Source: CAZFHL01 sp964519145
Lineage (GTDB): Bacteria; Patescibacteriota; Minisyncoccia; Phycocordibacterales; WO2-35-19
DNA: 42,143 bases
Direction of reading: 5' to 3'
Assembly (NCBI GenBank): GCA_964519145.1
Contig: CAZFHL010000003.1
Coordinates: forward strand, 1 to 42,143
The position numbers and the translations under genes are program-made. The notes under the pieces were generated by a model that was not told the origin of the DNA, ran no database searches, and saw nothing but the letters and a program-made list of their open reading frames with translations. Positions 1-6,577 of this stretch are shown here, one piece after another. Positions within the stretch are counted from its first letter, which is position 1. Each line of letters starts with the position of its first letter.

Positions 1-1
1 T

Positions 2-55
2 GAAAAACTAAAGAAACAAATAGAAGAAGCTGGAGGAAAAGTTACACTTAAATAA
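2..55 (+). CDS. rplL: Ribosomal protein L7/L12, C-terminal end (partial)
   Basis: Only the last 17 codons and a TAA are in the window. They read as a Lys/Glu-rich helix followed by EEAGGKVTLK. This closely matches the conserved L7/L12 C-terminus (LKKxLEEAGAxVxLK), the end of the factor-binding domain of the ribosomal stalk. The gene enters from the left, so nothing can be said about its start. A strong terminator follows 24 bases downstream, so the ribosomal operon ends here. The call rests on a short but characteristic tail. Confidence 0.85.
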   Translation, partial: EKLKKQIEEAGGKVTLK

Positions 56-78
56 CATATTATTTAAAACATATAAAT

Positions 79-112
79 AGAAAGCCTTGCCAAGTTTATG
101 GCAGGGCTTTCT
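79..112 (+). terminator. Intrinsic terminator of the rplL operon
   Basis: A 13-base stem (AGAAAGCCTTGCC at 79-91 against GGCAGGGCTTTCT at 100-112, one G-U pair) closes an 8-base loop, 24 bases after the rplL stop. The 3' arm is T-rich but no long T run follows. Confidence 0.75.
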
Positions 113-188
113 ATGTCTGATATGGGTCATTTTGAAATATTTGATTTGCTTGCTAGAATTCAAAATATAAATTTAATTTAGAAATAAT

Positions 189-809
189 ATGGACATTTTA
201 GAAAAGCTTTTTGGGAGTTCTGCCAAAGTAAAGATAATAAAATTATATTTGTTAAATCCTGAAATGGTTTTTGATATACCTACAGCTTCTGAGAGAGCCA
301 AGGTCTCAATTTCTGGTGCAAGGACAGAAATAAACAATTTAGAAAAGATTGGTTTTTTGAAACAGAAATCCTATTTTAAAGATGTAAAGATTCAAAGAAA
401 TAGAACAGTTGAGAGTTTTAAAAAAAGAGTAAATGGCTGGACACTTGATCAAAAGTTTCCTCATATAAAATCTCTAGAGTCTTTTCTTTCAAATATAAAT
501 CCGTTTGAACATAAAGAGATAATAAACAAGATATCTAAATCTGGAAAAATTCAACTTCTTGTTATTTCTGGCATCTTCATAAAAAATGAAGATTCAAGAG
601 CTGATCTGCTTATTGTAGGTGACAATATAAAGTTAAGTCATTTGGACAATACCATAAAGATAATTGAATCAGAGATTGGCAAAGAAATAAGATATGTTGT
701 TTTTGAGACAAACGAATTTAAGTATAGATTATCTGTATTTGATAAATTAGTTAGGGATATTTTAGATTATTCTCATGAAAAGATTATAAATAAATTAAAT
801 ATAGAATAG
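189..809 (+). CDS. Winged-helix DNA-binding protein, putative transcriptional regulator
   Basis: 206 aa. The N-terminal ~70 residues look like a winged helix-turn-helix: MDILEKLFGSSAKVKIIKLY, then a region with an ASERAKVSISGARTEINNLE recognition-helix pattern and a basic wing (KDVKIQRNR). The remaining ~130 residues alternate hydrophobic strands and helices (QLLVISGIF, DLLIVGD), which resembles the nucleotidyltransferase-like C-terminal half seen in some archaeal and CPR winged-helix proteins; that comparison is inference. No membrane segment or signal peptide is visible. It stands alone between the rplL terminator and the promoter of the next unit. No clear Shine-Dalgarno precedes the ATG. 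The target is unknown. Confidence 0.6.
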   Translation: MDILEKLFGSSAKVKIIKLYLLNPEMVFDIPTASERAKVSISGARTEINNLEKIGFLKQKSYFKDVKIQRNRTVESFKKRVNGWTLDQKFPHIKSLESFLSNINPFEHKEIINKISKSGKIQLLVISGIFIKNEDSRADLLIVGDNIKLSHLDNTIKIIESEIGKEIRYVVFETNEFKYRLSVFDKLVRDILDYSHEKIINKLNIE

Positions 810-870
810 TCGCCCATACTTTAAGTCATATTTTTAGTATAAGTTGGAGGCAGAATCCAGGATTCAAAAC

Positions 871-900
871 TTGACTTTTTAGGTTATTCTGTGATATAAT
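871..900 (+). promoter_or_regulatory. Strong promoter for the GC-rich gene at 1116
   Basis: TTGACT at 871-876 and a perfect TATAAT at 895-900 are separated by 18 bases. TG at 892-893 gives an extended -10. Transcription should begin near 907, which leaves a leader of about 210 nt. Confidence 0.75.
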
Positions 901-907
901 AGGGTAT

Positions 908-1115
908 AGAAATTGAAATAATCTTTCATGTGGTCATAGCTAAAAGTTGCTTAAATATAGGTAATTCACAATAATTCAAAGAAATTAAGTATTTTTTAGC
1001 TATGACTACCAATGTGGTCGTCCTCTAGCATCGCACAACAACCTGCCGTAATCACAGCTCCCTGCTTAACAGGTGGGGAAACAATGCCGACTAACAGTCG
1101 GAGAAGGAAAATATT
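908..1115 (+). promoter_or_regulatory. Long structured 5' leader of the GC-rich gene
   Basis: The first half is AT-rich and holds a 13-bp perfect inverted repeat (GTCATAGCTAAAA at 933-945 with 994-1006). The second half, from about 1010, turns GC-rich like the gene it precedes. It ends in a small hairpin, CCGACT-AA-CAGTCGG-like, placed immediately before a good ribosome binding site (GGAGAAGG, 8 bases before the ATG). An ACCTG/CAGGT pairing is also possible inside it. I do not recognise a known riboswitch. The length and structure suggest post-transcriptional control, but that is inference. Confidence 0.5.
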
Positions 1116-1700
1116 ATGTCGAAATATAATGTATATGTTGAAGATGTGAGCATTGAGGCTCTCTTCAATAAGCTTGGTGGTGTCCGTAGAGTCAAGCGGT
1201 TCCTCGCAGGCAAACTGCTGTTGGTGGAGGCAATGAAGCCAGAGCCACCGTCGGAACCGGCATCGGATTTCATCATCCGTGTGGACCGCTCATTGAGGCC
1301 GAGCTACCCAGACTGGATGAAGAAGTTGAAGCACCCGAATTTGGAGTGCTCGGGACCAGCTGAATACGACCTCTCAAGTGTTGAGCTGTGGTTCCACGAT
1401 GGTCAGCATAGCGGTTCGGTGGATGGCAACACCATCTACAAGCACTTGCAGAAGAACAACGATCTCACCTCGTGCTTGAACCTCCAAGACGGGCTCGCAA
1501 TTCAACAGAAGGGTATCGCCGTGTTCCGTAATTTGTTCGCGGACAAGAAGGTGTTCCTGTGGGGCTCGGTCGTGCAGAGCCGCTACAGTCAACTGATGGT
1601 CCCGTATCTCTACGACAACAGCTACGAGGTTGAATTGAATTGGTTCTGGCTGGACTATAACTGGTACTTGGAATATCCCGCTCTCCTATTCAGTAAGTAG
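1116..1700 (+). CDS. GC-rich orphan gene, hypothetical protein
   Basis: 194 aa, not recognised. The protein is soluble-looking, with no signal peptide or membrane segment. It is basic near the N-terminus (RRVKRFLAGK) and rich in Trp and Tyr at the C-terminus (LNWFWLDYNWYLEY). The base composition is unlike the neighbours: bases 1201-1260 contain 37 G+C of 60, and third codon positions favour C or G, while adjacent genes favour A and T. It has its own consensus promoter, a 210-nt leader, a strong ribosome binding site (AGAAGGA) and its own terminator, so it is an autonomous cassette. Recent transfer from a higher-GC relative, or selection for high expression, would both fit. A minus-strand frame over the same DNA is a composition artefact. 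Confidence 0.75.
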   Translation: MSKYNVYVEDVSIEALFNKLGGVRRVKRFLAGKLLLVEAMKPEPPSEPASDFIIRVDRSLRPSYPDWMKKLKHPNLECSGPAEYDLSSVELWFHDGQHSGSVDGNTIYKHLQKNNDLTSCLNLQDGLAIQQKGIAVFRNLFADKKVFLWGSVVQSRYSQLMVPYLYDNSYEVELNWFWLDYNWYLEYPALLFSK

Positions 1701-1768
1701 CACTCTGGACTTAGGTCTTAGATCTCTAATAGCTCAGATAATTTGACCTTAGTCCGCGACTTTGTTTT

Positions 1769-1812
1769 ACCCCCGCATTGGTTTTCGGACCGGTGTGGGG
1801 TTTTCTTTTTTT
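1769..1812 (+). terminator. Intrinsic terminator of the GC-rich gene
   Basis: CCCCCGCATTGG at 1770-1781 pairs, with G-U wobbles, with CCGGTGTGGGGT at 1790-1801 around an 8-base loop. A T-rich run (TTTTCTTTTTTT) follows directly. Confidence 0.85.
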
Positions 1813-1926
1813 ATTTTATATTAAAAACTTTTAGCATATTGATTATCCACAAATTATTGTTGAAAATATATTTATTAAGAGTATATTTTATGGTGTAATT
1901 ATTAGTATTATTAAAAATTAACAAAT

Positions 1927-2613
1927 ATGACATTAGATACTTGGAGTGAAGTCCTCACTCTCTCATTTAGAAATCTTTGGGTTGGTGTAGTTGGTTTTGT
2001 ACCAAATTTGGTTATCGCTATTGTAATCGTTTTGCTTGGCTGGGGTATAGGAGCATTATTTGGAAGAGTTGTTTCTCAAATTATTAAAGCTATTAAAATA
2101 GATGAAGCTTTAAGAAAAGCTGGGGTAGAATCATTTTTAAATAGAGGTGGACTTGATTTGAATGCAGGCAATTTTTTGGGTGGCTTAGTTAAGTGGTTTA
2201 TCATGGTTGTCTTTTTGGTGGGAGCATTTGATGTATTAAAACTATCTCAAGTCACAATGTTTTTGAGAGATATATTAGTTTATCTTCCTCAAGTTATTGT
2301 AGCGGTACTTATACTTATAGTCGCAGGCATTGTAGCTGATGCTATGAAAAAAGTAGTACTATCTTCTGCTATGACAGCAAATATTACTTCTGCACCATTT
2401 TTAGCAACTGTTACTAAGTGGGTGATATGGGTATTTGCAATACTAGTAGCTCTTTCTCAATTAGGTATAGCTTCTGGTTTCGTACAAACAATATTTACAG
2501 GTTTGGTGGTGGCTCTATCTTTAGGTTTGGGTCTTTCTTTTGGTTTAGGTGGGCAAGAGGCTGCTTCTAGAGTTATAGAAAAAATAGGTAAAGAAATATC
2601 AGATAAAAAATAA
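1927..2613 (+). CDS. MscS-type mechanosensitive channel-like membrane protein (conserved TM-helix repeats)
   Basis: 228 aa with about five hydrophobic segments. The first (about residues 20-45, VGFVPNLVIAIVIVLLGWGI) is the 'conserved TM helix' repeat found in MscS-related proteins. A second copy lies around residues 115-140 (LVYLPQVIVAVLILIVAGIV). The C-terminal helix is Gly/Leu-rich (VALSLGLGLSFGLGGQEAA), as in the pore helix of MscS channels. No cytoplasmic MscS beta domain follows, so this is a short two-repeat form, probably an osmotic-stress channel or a related membrane protein. A possible -10 box lies at 1906-1911. The gene ends in its own terminator. Confidence 0.75.
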   Translation: MTLDTWSEVLTLSFRNLWVGVVGFVPNLVIAIVIVLLGWGIGALFGRVVSQIIKAIKIDEALRKAGVESFLNRGGLDLNAGNFLGGLVKWFIMVVFLVGAFDVLKLSQVTMFLRDILVYLPQVIVAVLILIVAGIVADAMKKVVLSSAMTANITSAPFLATVTKWVIWVFAILVALSQLGIASGFVQTIFTGLVVALSLGLGLSFGLGGQEAASRVIEKIGKEISDKK

Positions 2614-2633
2614 ATTAAGTTTTTAAATTTAAA

Positions 2634-2670
2634 CTAAAAAATAGCCTTTTCAGGCTATTTTTTAGTTTTC
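2634..2670 (+). terminator. Intrinsic terminator after the MscS-like gene
   Basis: A perfect 13-bp stem (CTAAAAAATAGCC at 2634-2646 with 2653-2665) closes a TTTTCA loop. The 3' arm is T-rich and TTTT follows at 2666. Confidence 0.85.
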
Positions 2671-2713
2671 CACAGATAGTCCACATATATAATTTTTTCT
2701 ATATAATTTATGC

Positions 2714-2741
2714 TTGACATATTTTAAAATCCGATTATACT
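2714..2741 (+). promoter_or_regulatory. Promoter of the 23S-5S rRNA unit
   Basis: TTGACA at 2714-2719 and TATACT at 2736-2741 are 16 bases apart, giving a start near 2748. This is the best sigma70-type promoter between the MscS-like terminator and the 23S gene. It indicates that 23S-5S is transcribed without a 16S gene upstream. Confidence 0.7.
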
Positions 2742-2774
2742 TACGGGTACATATGTTGATTATGTTGATTAATT

Positions 2775-2843
2775 ATAGAGCGTATAAAAGGTGAATATCC
2801 TTTTTGTTTTTGTAAACACGCTCTATAAGAAAGAGCGTTTTTT
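2775..2843 (+). promoter_or_regulatory. Attenuator-like alternative hairpins in the pre-23S leader
   Basis: The segment ACGCTCTAT at 2818-2826 can pair in two exclusive ways. Upstream, it pairs over 9 bp with ATAGAGCGT at 2775-2783. Downstream, ACGCTCT pairs over 7 bp with AGAGCGT at 2832-2838, followed by TTTTT, which is a classic intrinsic terminator. The arrangement is that of an antiterminator/terminator switch about 30-95 nt after the predicted start. Alternatively a short RNA of about 95 nt is released here. Confidence 0.55.
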
Positions 2844-3166
2844 GTTTAAAAAATTCAATATCCTCATATTTTAAAAATCTAAACATTTTTAGAAGATGAG
2901 GGTAGAGAATACAGTTTTGTTTGAGAGAATGAATTTTGACAAATAACCCTAAAAGTCTGAAAAGATGATTAGGTATATGCCATTGCAACATCGCTTTTAG
3001 ATTAAAATCTAAGGGGTCTTTGTTTGTTGTAAATGGAAAAACTATATAGACTTTTTATTTGGTCTTATATAGCAGAGTAAAATAAAATAAAAATCAATTA
3101 TTTCTTCAAGATGATTGATTTAAAATATTTCTAAAACATTCAGAACAGAGTTGTTCTGGTGGATAG
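2844..3166 (+). other. Rest of the pre-23S leader (no gene seen)
   Basis: I see no convincing gene here. The segment 3067-3083 is perfectly complementary over 17 bases to 9350-9366 downstream of the 23S gene, forming the precursor processing stalk. Small local hairpins occur, for example TTTTAGATT-AAAATCTAA near 2996-3013. A TTGACA at 2936-2941 has no -10 partner at the right spacing. Confidence 0.6.
3067..3083 (+). promoter_or_regulatory. 5' arm of the 23S rRNA precursor processing stem
   Basis: ATATAGCAGAGTAAAAT is exactly complementary to 9350-9366. The 17-bp duplex would close a loop holding the whole interrupted 23S gene, as the RNase III stalk does in other bacteria. Confidence 0.75.
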
Positions 3167-3428
3167 GAAGTTAAGAGCATATGGTGGATGCCTTGGCTAG
3201 AAAAAGCGATGAAGGACGTGAGCTGGCTACGATAAGCTTCGGGGAGGTGCCTAGCAACCTTTGATCCGGAGATGTCCGAATGGGGAAACCCAACTTGCTT
3301 GCAAGTTATCCTGAGCGTAAGCGAAGGATGCAAACCCTGGGAAGTAAAACATTTCAGTACCAGGAGGAAAAGAAACCAAAAAGTATTCCGTAAGTAGCGG
3401 CGAGCGAAAGCGGAGAAGCCCAGAGCGT

Positions 3429-3556
3429 GCGAAACACATAGTTTGTAAAGTTAAAAGTTCATAAAGTTCATAAAGTTTTTAAAGTAGAAAATAAAATTTT
3501 TACTTTATAACTTTTTACTTTATAACTTTATAGACTTTGTGATTTATGTGTTTCGC
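3429..3556 (+). repeat. AT-rich hairpin insertion in 23S domain I (copy 1 of a three-copy family)
   Basis: The arms GCGAAACACATA (3429-3440) and TATGTGTTTCGC (3545-3556) enclose about 100 bases of AT-rich palindrome built of TAAAGTT and AACTTTA units, with the core TAAAGTTTTTAAAGTA and then TTTTACTTTATAA. It extends a hairpin at roughly E. coli positions 270-300, a variable part of 23S. The same core occurs twice more inside intron 4. It may be cut out or kept as an expansion. Confidence 0.75.
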
Positions 3557-3767
3557 ATGCAGTTGTAAGACGACAACTTCGTATTTATACGAGGAAAGTT
3601 ACAAAATTATTTATTAGAAGAAACTTCTGGAAAGAAGTACCCTAGAGGGTAATAGTCCCGTAATTTAAAATAAATAATCTTTCTTGTTGTTGTTCTTGAG
3701 TACCTCGAGACACGAGTAGCTCGGGGGAATCTACCGGAACTAACCGGTAAGGCTAAATATTTTTCTA

Positions 3768-3809
<42 letters not shown>

Positions 3810-3870
3810 GCCCGGTGAGGGCGGTGAAATAGACCTGAAACTATATGCTTACAAGGAGTCAGAGCGGGTT

Positions 3871-4156
3871 GCATAATGTATAAAATTTTACTCTAAATAA
3901 TGGGGAGATGGAGTCACCCAATCATTCAGAATGGAAAACTAAAAGGAATCTTGGATTAAGACAAACAGCAGTCGCGCTCTGTTGGTTTTGACCAAGAAAG
4001 ACAGAAAGATTATTCTGGGTCATTTTTGGTTGGGTTAAGTTTCCAATACATGAGCTCATGTTTGGTAACAAAATCCTATCATTCCCAGGGGTAGGATTGT
4101 TCTGCAGAGCAATCCTACCCACCCATTATTTAGAGTAAAATTTTTATATATTATGC
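3871..4156 (+). other. Intervening sequence in helix 25 of 23S rRNA
   Basis: The flanks are inverted repeats of 34-35 bases (3871-3904 with 4122-4156) that pair with only one mismatch and one bulge, placed at the tip of helix 25 between GAGCGGGTT and AGTCCGTCATGGCGTGCC. Helix 25 is a classic site for bacterial 23S intervening sequences removed by RNase III without religation. The ~215-base interior contains another strong hairpin (GGGTAGGATTG with CAATCCTACCC, about 4089-4121). It does not encode the four-helix S23 protein often found in such elements, and I see no believable ORF. Confidence 0.8.
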
Positions 4157-4817
4157 AGTCCGTCATGGCGTGCCTATTGAAGAATGAGCCAACGAGTTAA
4201 TTTATGCGGCTTGCCAAAGCAGTCGACCTGCAGAGGCTAAGTGAAAGCGAGCGTGAATAGCGCGCAATTTGTCGTATATATTAGACCCGAAGCCAGGTGA
4301 GCTTGCCATGGGCAGGGTGAAGTCATTCGAAAGAATGATGGAGGCCCGAACCGGTTGGTCGTGCGATTCCTTCGGATGACCTGTGGTAAGGAGTGAAAAG
4401 CTAATCGAACCTGGTAATAGCTGGTTCTCTCCGAAAGAGCTTTTGGGTTCGCGTCATGCGTTCCTTGCGGGGGTAGAGCACTGGAAGGTCTCGACAGGGA
4501 GAAATCTCGCGAGACCTATCAAACTCCGAATACTGCAAGTAAAAAGTATGACAGTTAGACGGCGGGGGCTAAGCTCCGTTCGTCAAAAGGGAAACAGCCC
4601 AGATCTCTATTTAAGGTCCCTAAATCATAGCTAAGTACACTTAAGGTGGTGACATTTCTCCGACAATGAGGAGGTTGGCTTAGAAGCAGCCATCCTTTAA
4701 AGAAAGCGTAACAGCTCACTCATTCAGAGATTTTGCGCCGAAGATAATCGGGGTTAAGCTATGTACCGAAACTGAGGGTTTGTAAACCTCATCAAAGATT
4801 TGTTCTTTTTGTTTTGT

Positions 4818-4905
4818 GGGGGGATGGCGGAATTGGTAGACGCAACGGACTTAAAATCCGTTGGATATTATATCCGTACGGGTTCGATTCCCGTTCCCCC
4901 TACCA
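4818..4905 (+). tRNA. tRNA-Leu (UAA)
   Basis: The acceptor GGGGGGA pairs with TCCCCCT (one G-U). There is a long class II variable arm (GGATATTATATCC), the T-arm ACGGG-TTCGATT-CCCGT, the anticodon loop CTTAAAA with anticodon TAA, discriminator A and an encoded CCA. It is the first of three tRNAs inside the 23S helix 45 insert. Confidence 0.95.
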
Positions 4906-4923
4906 CCACTTTTGGTAGAAAGT

Positions 4924-4999
4924 GGGCTTATAGCTCAATGGTTAGAGCAGTCGGCTCATAATCGATTGGTTCTCGGTTCAAGTCCGAGTAAGCCCACCA
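4924..4999 (+). tRNA. tRNA with anticodon CAU, probably tRNA-Ile2 (lysidine type), possibly elongator Met
   Basis: The acceptor GGGCTTA/TAAGCCC is perfect, the anticodon loop is CTCATAA and CCA is encoded. The body (CTCAATGGTTAGAGCAG..CGGCTCATAATCG..TTGGT..GGTTCAAGTCC) resembles E. coli tRNA-Ile2 more than tRNA-Met. It would then need TilS to modify C34. The exact identity is inference. Confidence 0.88.
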
Positions 5000-5040
5000 G
5001 TTTCTTCTAAAAGTTTGGTGAAGGTGTCGGTTTGGTATGT

Positions 5041-5116
5041 GGCCAGTTAGCTCAGATGGAAGAGCAGTGGCCCGATAAGCCACAGGTCGTAGGTTCGAGC
5101 CCTACACTGGCCACCA
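5041..5116 (+). tRNA. tRNA-Ile (GAU)
   Basis: The acceptor GGCCAGT/ACTGGCC is perfect. The anticodon stem GTGGC/GCCAC encloses CCGATAA with anticodon GAT. The T-arm is GTAGG-TTCGAGC-CCTAC and CCA is encoded. In most bacteria this tRNA lies between 16S and 23S; here it lies inside 23S. Confidence 0.95.
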
Positions 5117-5932
5117 AAATCCAAACAATTTTGACACAATTTTTTTCTGATTTTTTGAAAATCGGATCTTTGATGAGGTTTACAAGCGGTAGGAGAGTAT
5201 TCATAACCGCAGTGAAGCTGAAGGGGTGACCCACAGTGGAGCGTTATGAAGTAAGAATGTTGGCACAAGTAACCACAATGACGCTGAAAACGCGTCACGC
5301 CGAAAGACTAAGGTTTCCTTTCCGATGTCAATCAGGGAAGGGTTAGTCGGTCCTAAGGAGATGACGAAAGTCGCATCCGATGGATTCACGGTTAATATTC
5401 CGTGACCTATATATATTTCGATGGAGGGACGGAGTGTAGTATGCAAAGCACATTATTGGATTTGATGTCTGTGTTGTAAAAATGTTGTGTAGGAAAATCC
5501 GCATAACTTGTTTTAATACAAAATTTAAGCAATATAGCAATTTGGAACTTCGGTTCTGAAGAGTTTGCAAAGCGCGCTTCCAAGAAAAACTTCTAAGATT
5601 AAATATATGTAGACCGTACCGTAAACCGACACAGGTAGTCAGGTCGAGAAGACCAAGGCGAACGAGTGAGATGTCCCCAAGGAACTCGGCAAAAAAGCGG
5701 CCGTACCTTCGGTATAAGGCCTGCCCCACACAAGTGGGGCCGCAGCTAAAGAATCCCTGGCGACTGTTTATCAAAAACACAGCTCCCTGCGAACTCGTAA
5801 GAGGATGTATAGGGGGTGACACCTGACCAATGCCAGAAGGTCAAACAACGACGTTGTGAGAGTCGCAAGATTTTCATGGTGATTGTTGTAAGCCCTGGTG
5901 AATGTCGGCAATAACTATAATTGTCCTAAGGT

Positions 5933-6170
5933 TTTGAGAATTTCATTTAATGAAGTTTTCAAAAGGACTGGGACAGTTATAGAGATAAATAGTTAGACAA
6001 AATTTAAGAGTAAAGAGACAAAATAAAGTTAGTTACACAAAAAAGAAGCTACCTAAATTACAGTAATGTAGTTTTAGTCCAAACATGACAAACAAGCGCA
6101 CCAACGTCATGGTCCCGAATCCCGCTAAGCGGGAAGGGAAAAGATAGAGTCCAACTTGAAGGAATAGTTG
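5933..6170 (+). other. Group I intron 1 in 23S (L1931 by exon alignment)
   Basis: The exon ends ..GTCCTAAGGT and resumes AGCGAAATTCC, exactly restoring the universal sequence around E. coli 1931. The last exon base is T and the last intron base is G, as group I rules require. The P7 3' strand is AAGATAGAGTCC (about 6141-6152), preceded by a P8-like hairpin CCCGCTAAGCGGG. It is small (238 nt) and has no ORF. P1 is not clear at this boundary. Instead 5971-5982 pairs over 12 bp with exon 5915-5926 (H69), so a boundary near 1926 is the alternative. Confidence 0.75.
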
Positions 6171-6292
6171 AGCGAAATTCCTTGTCTGGTAATTGAATTG
6201 CCAGTTTCGAGAGCGATCTCGATAAAAAATTCGGCTTATAACGGTGGAGCCCGACTCGAAAGAAGGGTAATACCGTGGGAAGTTGTTCAGTA

Positions 6293-6427
6293 CTAATTTT
6301 TGGAAAGAAGAAAACCCCTCAGGGTTCTCTGGGGGGGTTTAGGATCGCGATTTGCCCAATATGTAACAATCGCAGAGATTATTACAGCTAAAAAAGGTAG
6401 GATCAAAAAAAGCGATTCGTTGTTCAT
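6293..6427 (-). CDS. Micro-ORF: 44-aa single-helix membrane peptide in intron 2 cassette
   Basis: The ATG at 6427 was chosen because AGAGGA lies 7 bases upstream. The peptide has one hydrophobic helix at about residues 6-22 (LFLILPFLAVIISAIVTYW), then a basic, Pro-rich tail (NRDPKPPQRTLRG). Small one-helix peptides of this kind are typical of type I toxins and of small regulatory membrane proteins; no specific family is recognised. The terminator-like GC hairpin (6312-6340) lies inside the last codons and the stop codon falls in the P6 arm, so the 3' end may have drifted. It is paired conceptually with the 49-aa peptide in intron 3. Confidence 0.5.
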   Translation of the reverse strand: MNNESLFLILPFLAVIISAIVTYWANRDPKPPQRTLRGFLLSKN

Positions 6428-6446
6428 GTAGGTATCCTCTGGAAGG

Positions 6447-6475
6447 ATATAAACATAGCAGAGATTAATTGTCAA
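6447..6475 (-). promoter_or_regulatory. Antisense promoter in the intron 2 cassette
   Basis: On the minus strand TTGACA (6475-6470) and TTATAT (6452-6447) are 17 bases apart, with a start near 6440, just ahead of the AGAGGA ribosome binding site. Confidence 0.65.
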
Positions 6476-6577
6476 TAATATTTTGACTCCAAAAATTAGT
6501 ACTGAATTAACCCCGTAACGACTTATGTACCACTAACTAGTGGCGCATAGATAGCTTAGGTAATACAATTATATTGT

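Larger units (their letters stand above)
4778..5187 (+). other. tRNA-bearing intervening sequence in helix 45 of 23S rRNA
   Basis: Conserved 23S sequence runs to ACCGAAACTGAGG (about 4776) and resumes at GCGGTAGGAGAGTATTC (5186 on), which matches the two sides of E. coli helix 45. Between them, 4780-4799 and 5166-5185 are perfectly complementary over 20 bases, extendable by G-U pairs. The apical insert holds three complete tRNA genes on the same strand. Helix 45 is a known IVS site, but normal IVSs carry no tRNAs. RNase P and 3' processing of these tRNAs would cut the 23S precursor here, so the mature rRNA is probably in two pieces. No separate promoter for the tRNAs is evident. Confidence 0.85.
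6286..6506 (-). mobile_element. Antisense micro-gene cassette in P6 loop of intron 2
   Basis: A 19-bp perfect inverted repeat ending TTTTTGGA..TCCAAAAA bounds about 180 bases. Read on the minus strand it starts TTTTTGGAGTCAA, then has a TTGACA promoter, a ribosome binding site, a short membrane-peptide ORF and a hairpin followed by TTTTCTTCTTTCC. The same order and the same end sequences occur in the P6 loop of intron 3, so the two are homologous units, whether moved as a cassette or copied with an ancestral intron. Confidence 0.7.

Noticed and set aside
2936..2964. Second rRNA promoter from TTGACA at 2936
   Set aside because: No -10 sequence occurs at 15-19 bases spacing.
3985..4014. TTGACC..TATTCT promoter-like pair on the plus strand in the helix 25 IVS
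   Set aside because: Only a 14-codon frame follows and no T run ends the next hairpin, so an sRNA or peptide gene is not supported.
3922..4122. 66-codon minus-strand frame in the helix 25 IVS, as a possible IVS protein
   Set aside because: It has no ribosome binding site, does not look like the four-helix S23 protein, and covers a long RNA hairpin.
4778..5187. Assembly chimera as the explanation of tRNAs inside 23S
   Set aside because: The two 20-base arms match perfectly and flank the insert symmetrically at a known IVS helix, and 23S continues in register on both sides. Read-level data are still needed to exclude it fully.
5343..5822. 159-codon open frame on the minus strand inside 23S rRNA
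   Set aside because: It overlaps conserved 23S domain III-IV sequence base for base. The frame is open by chance, as are others at 3106-3439, 4383-4634 and 5201-5446.
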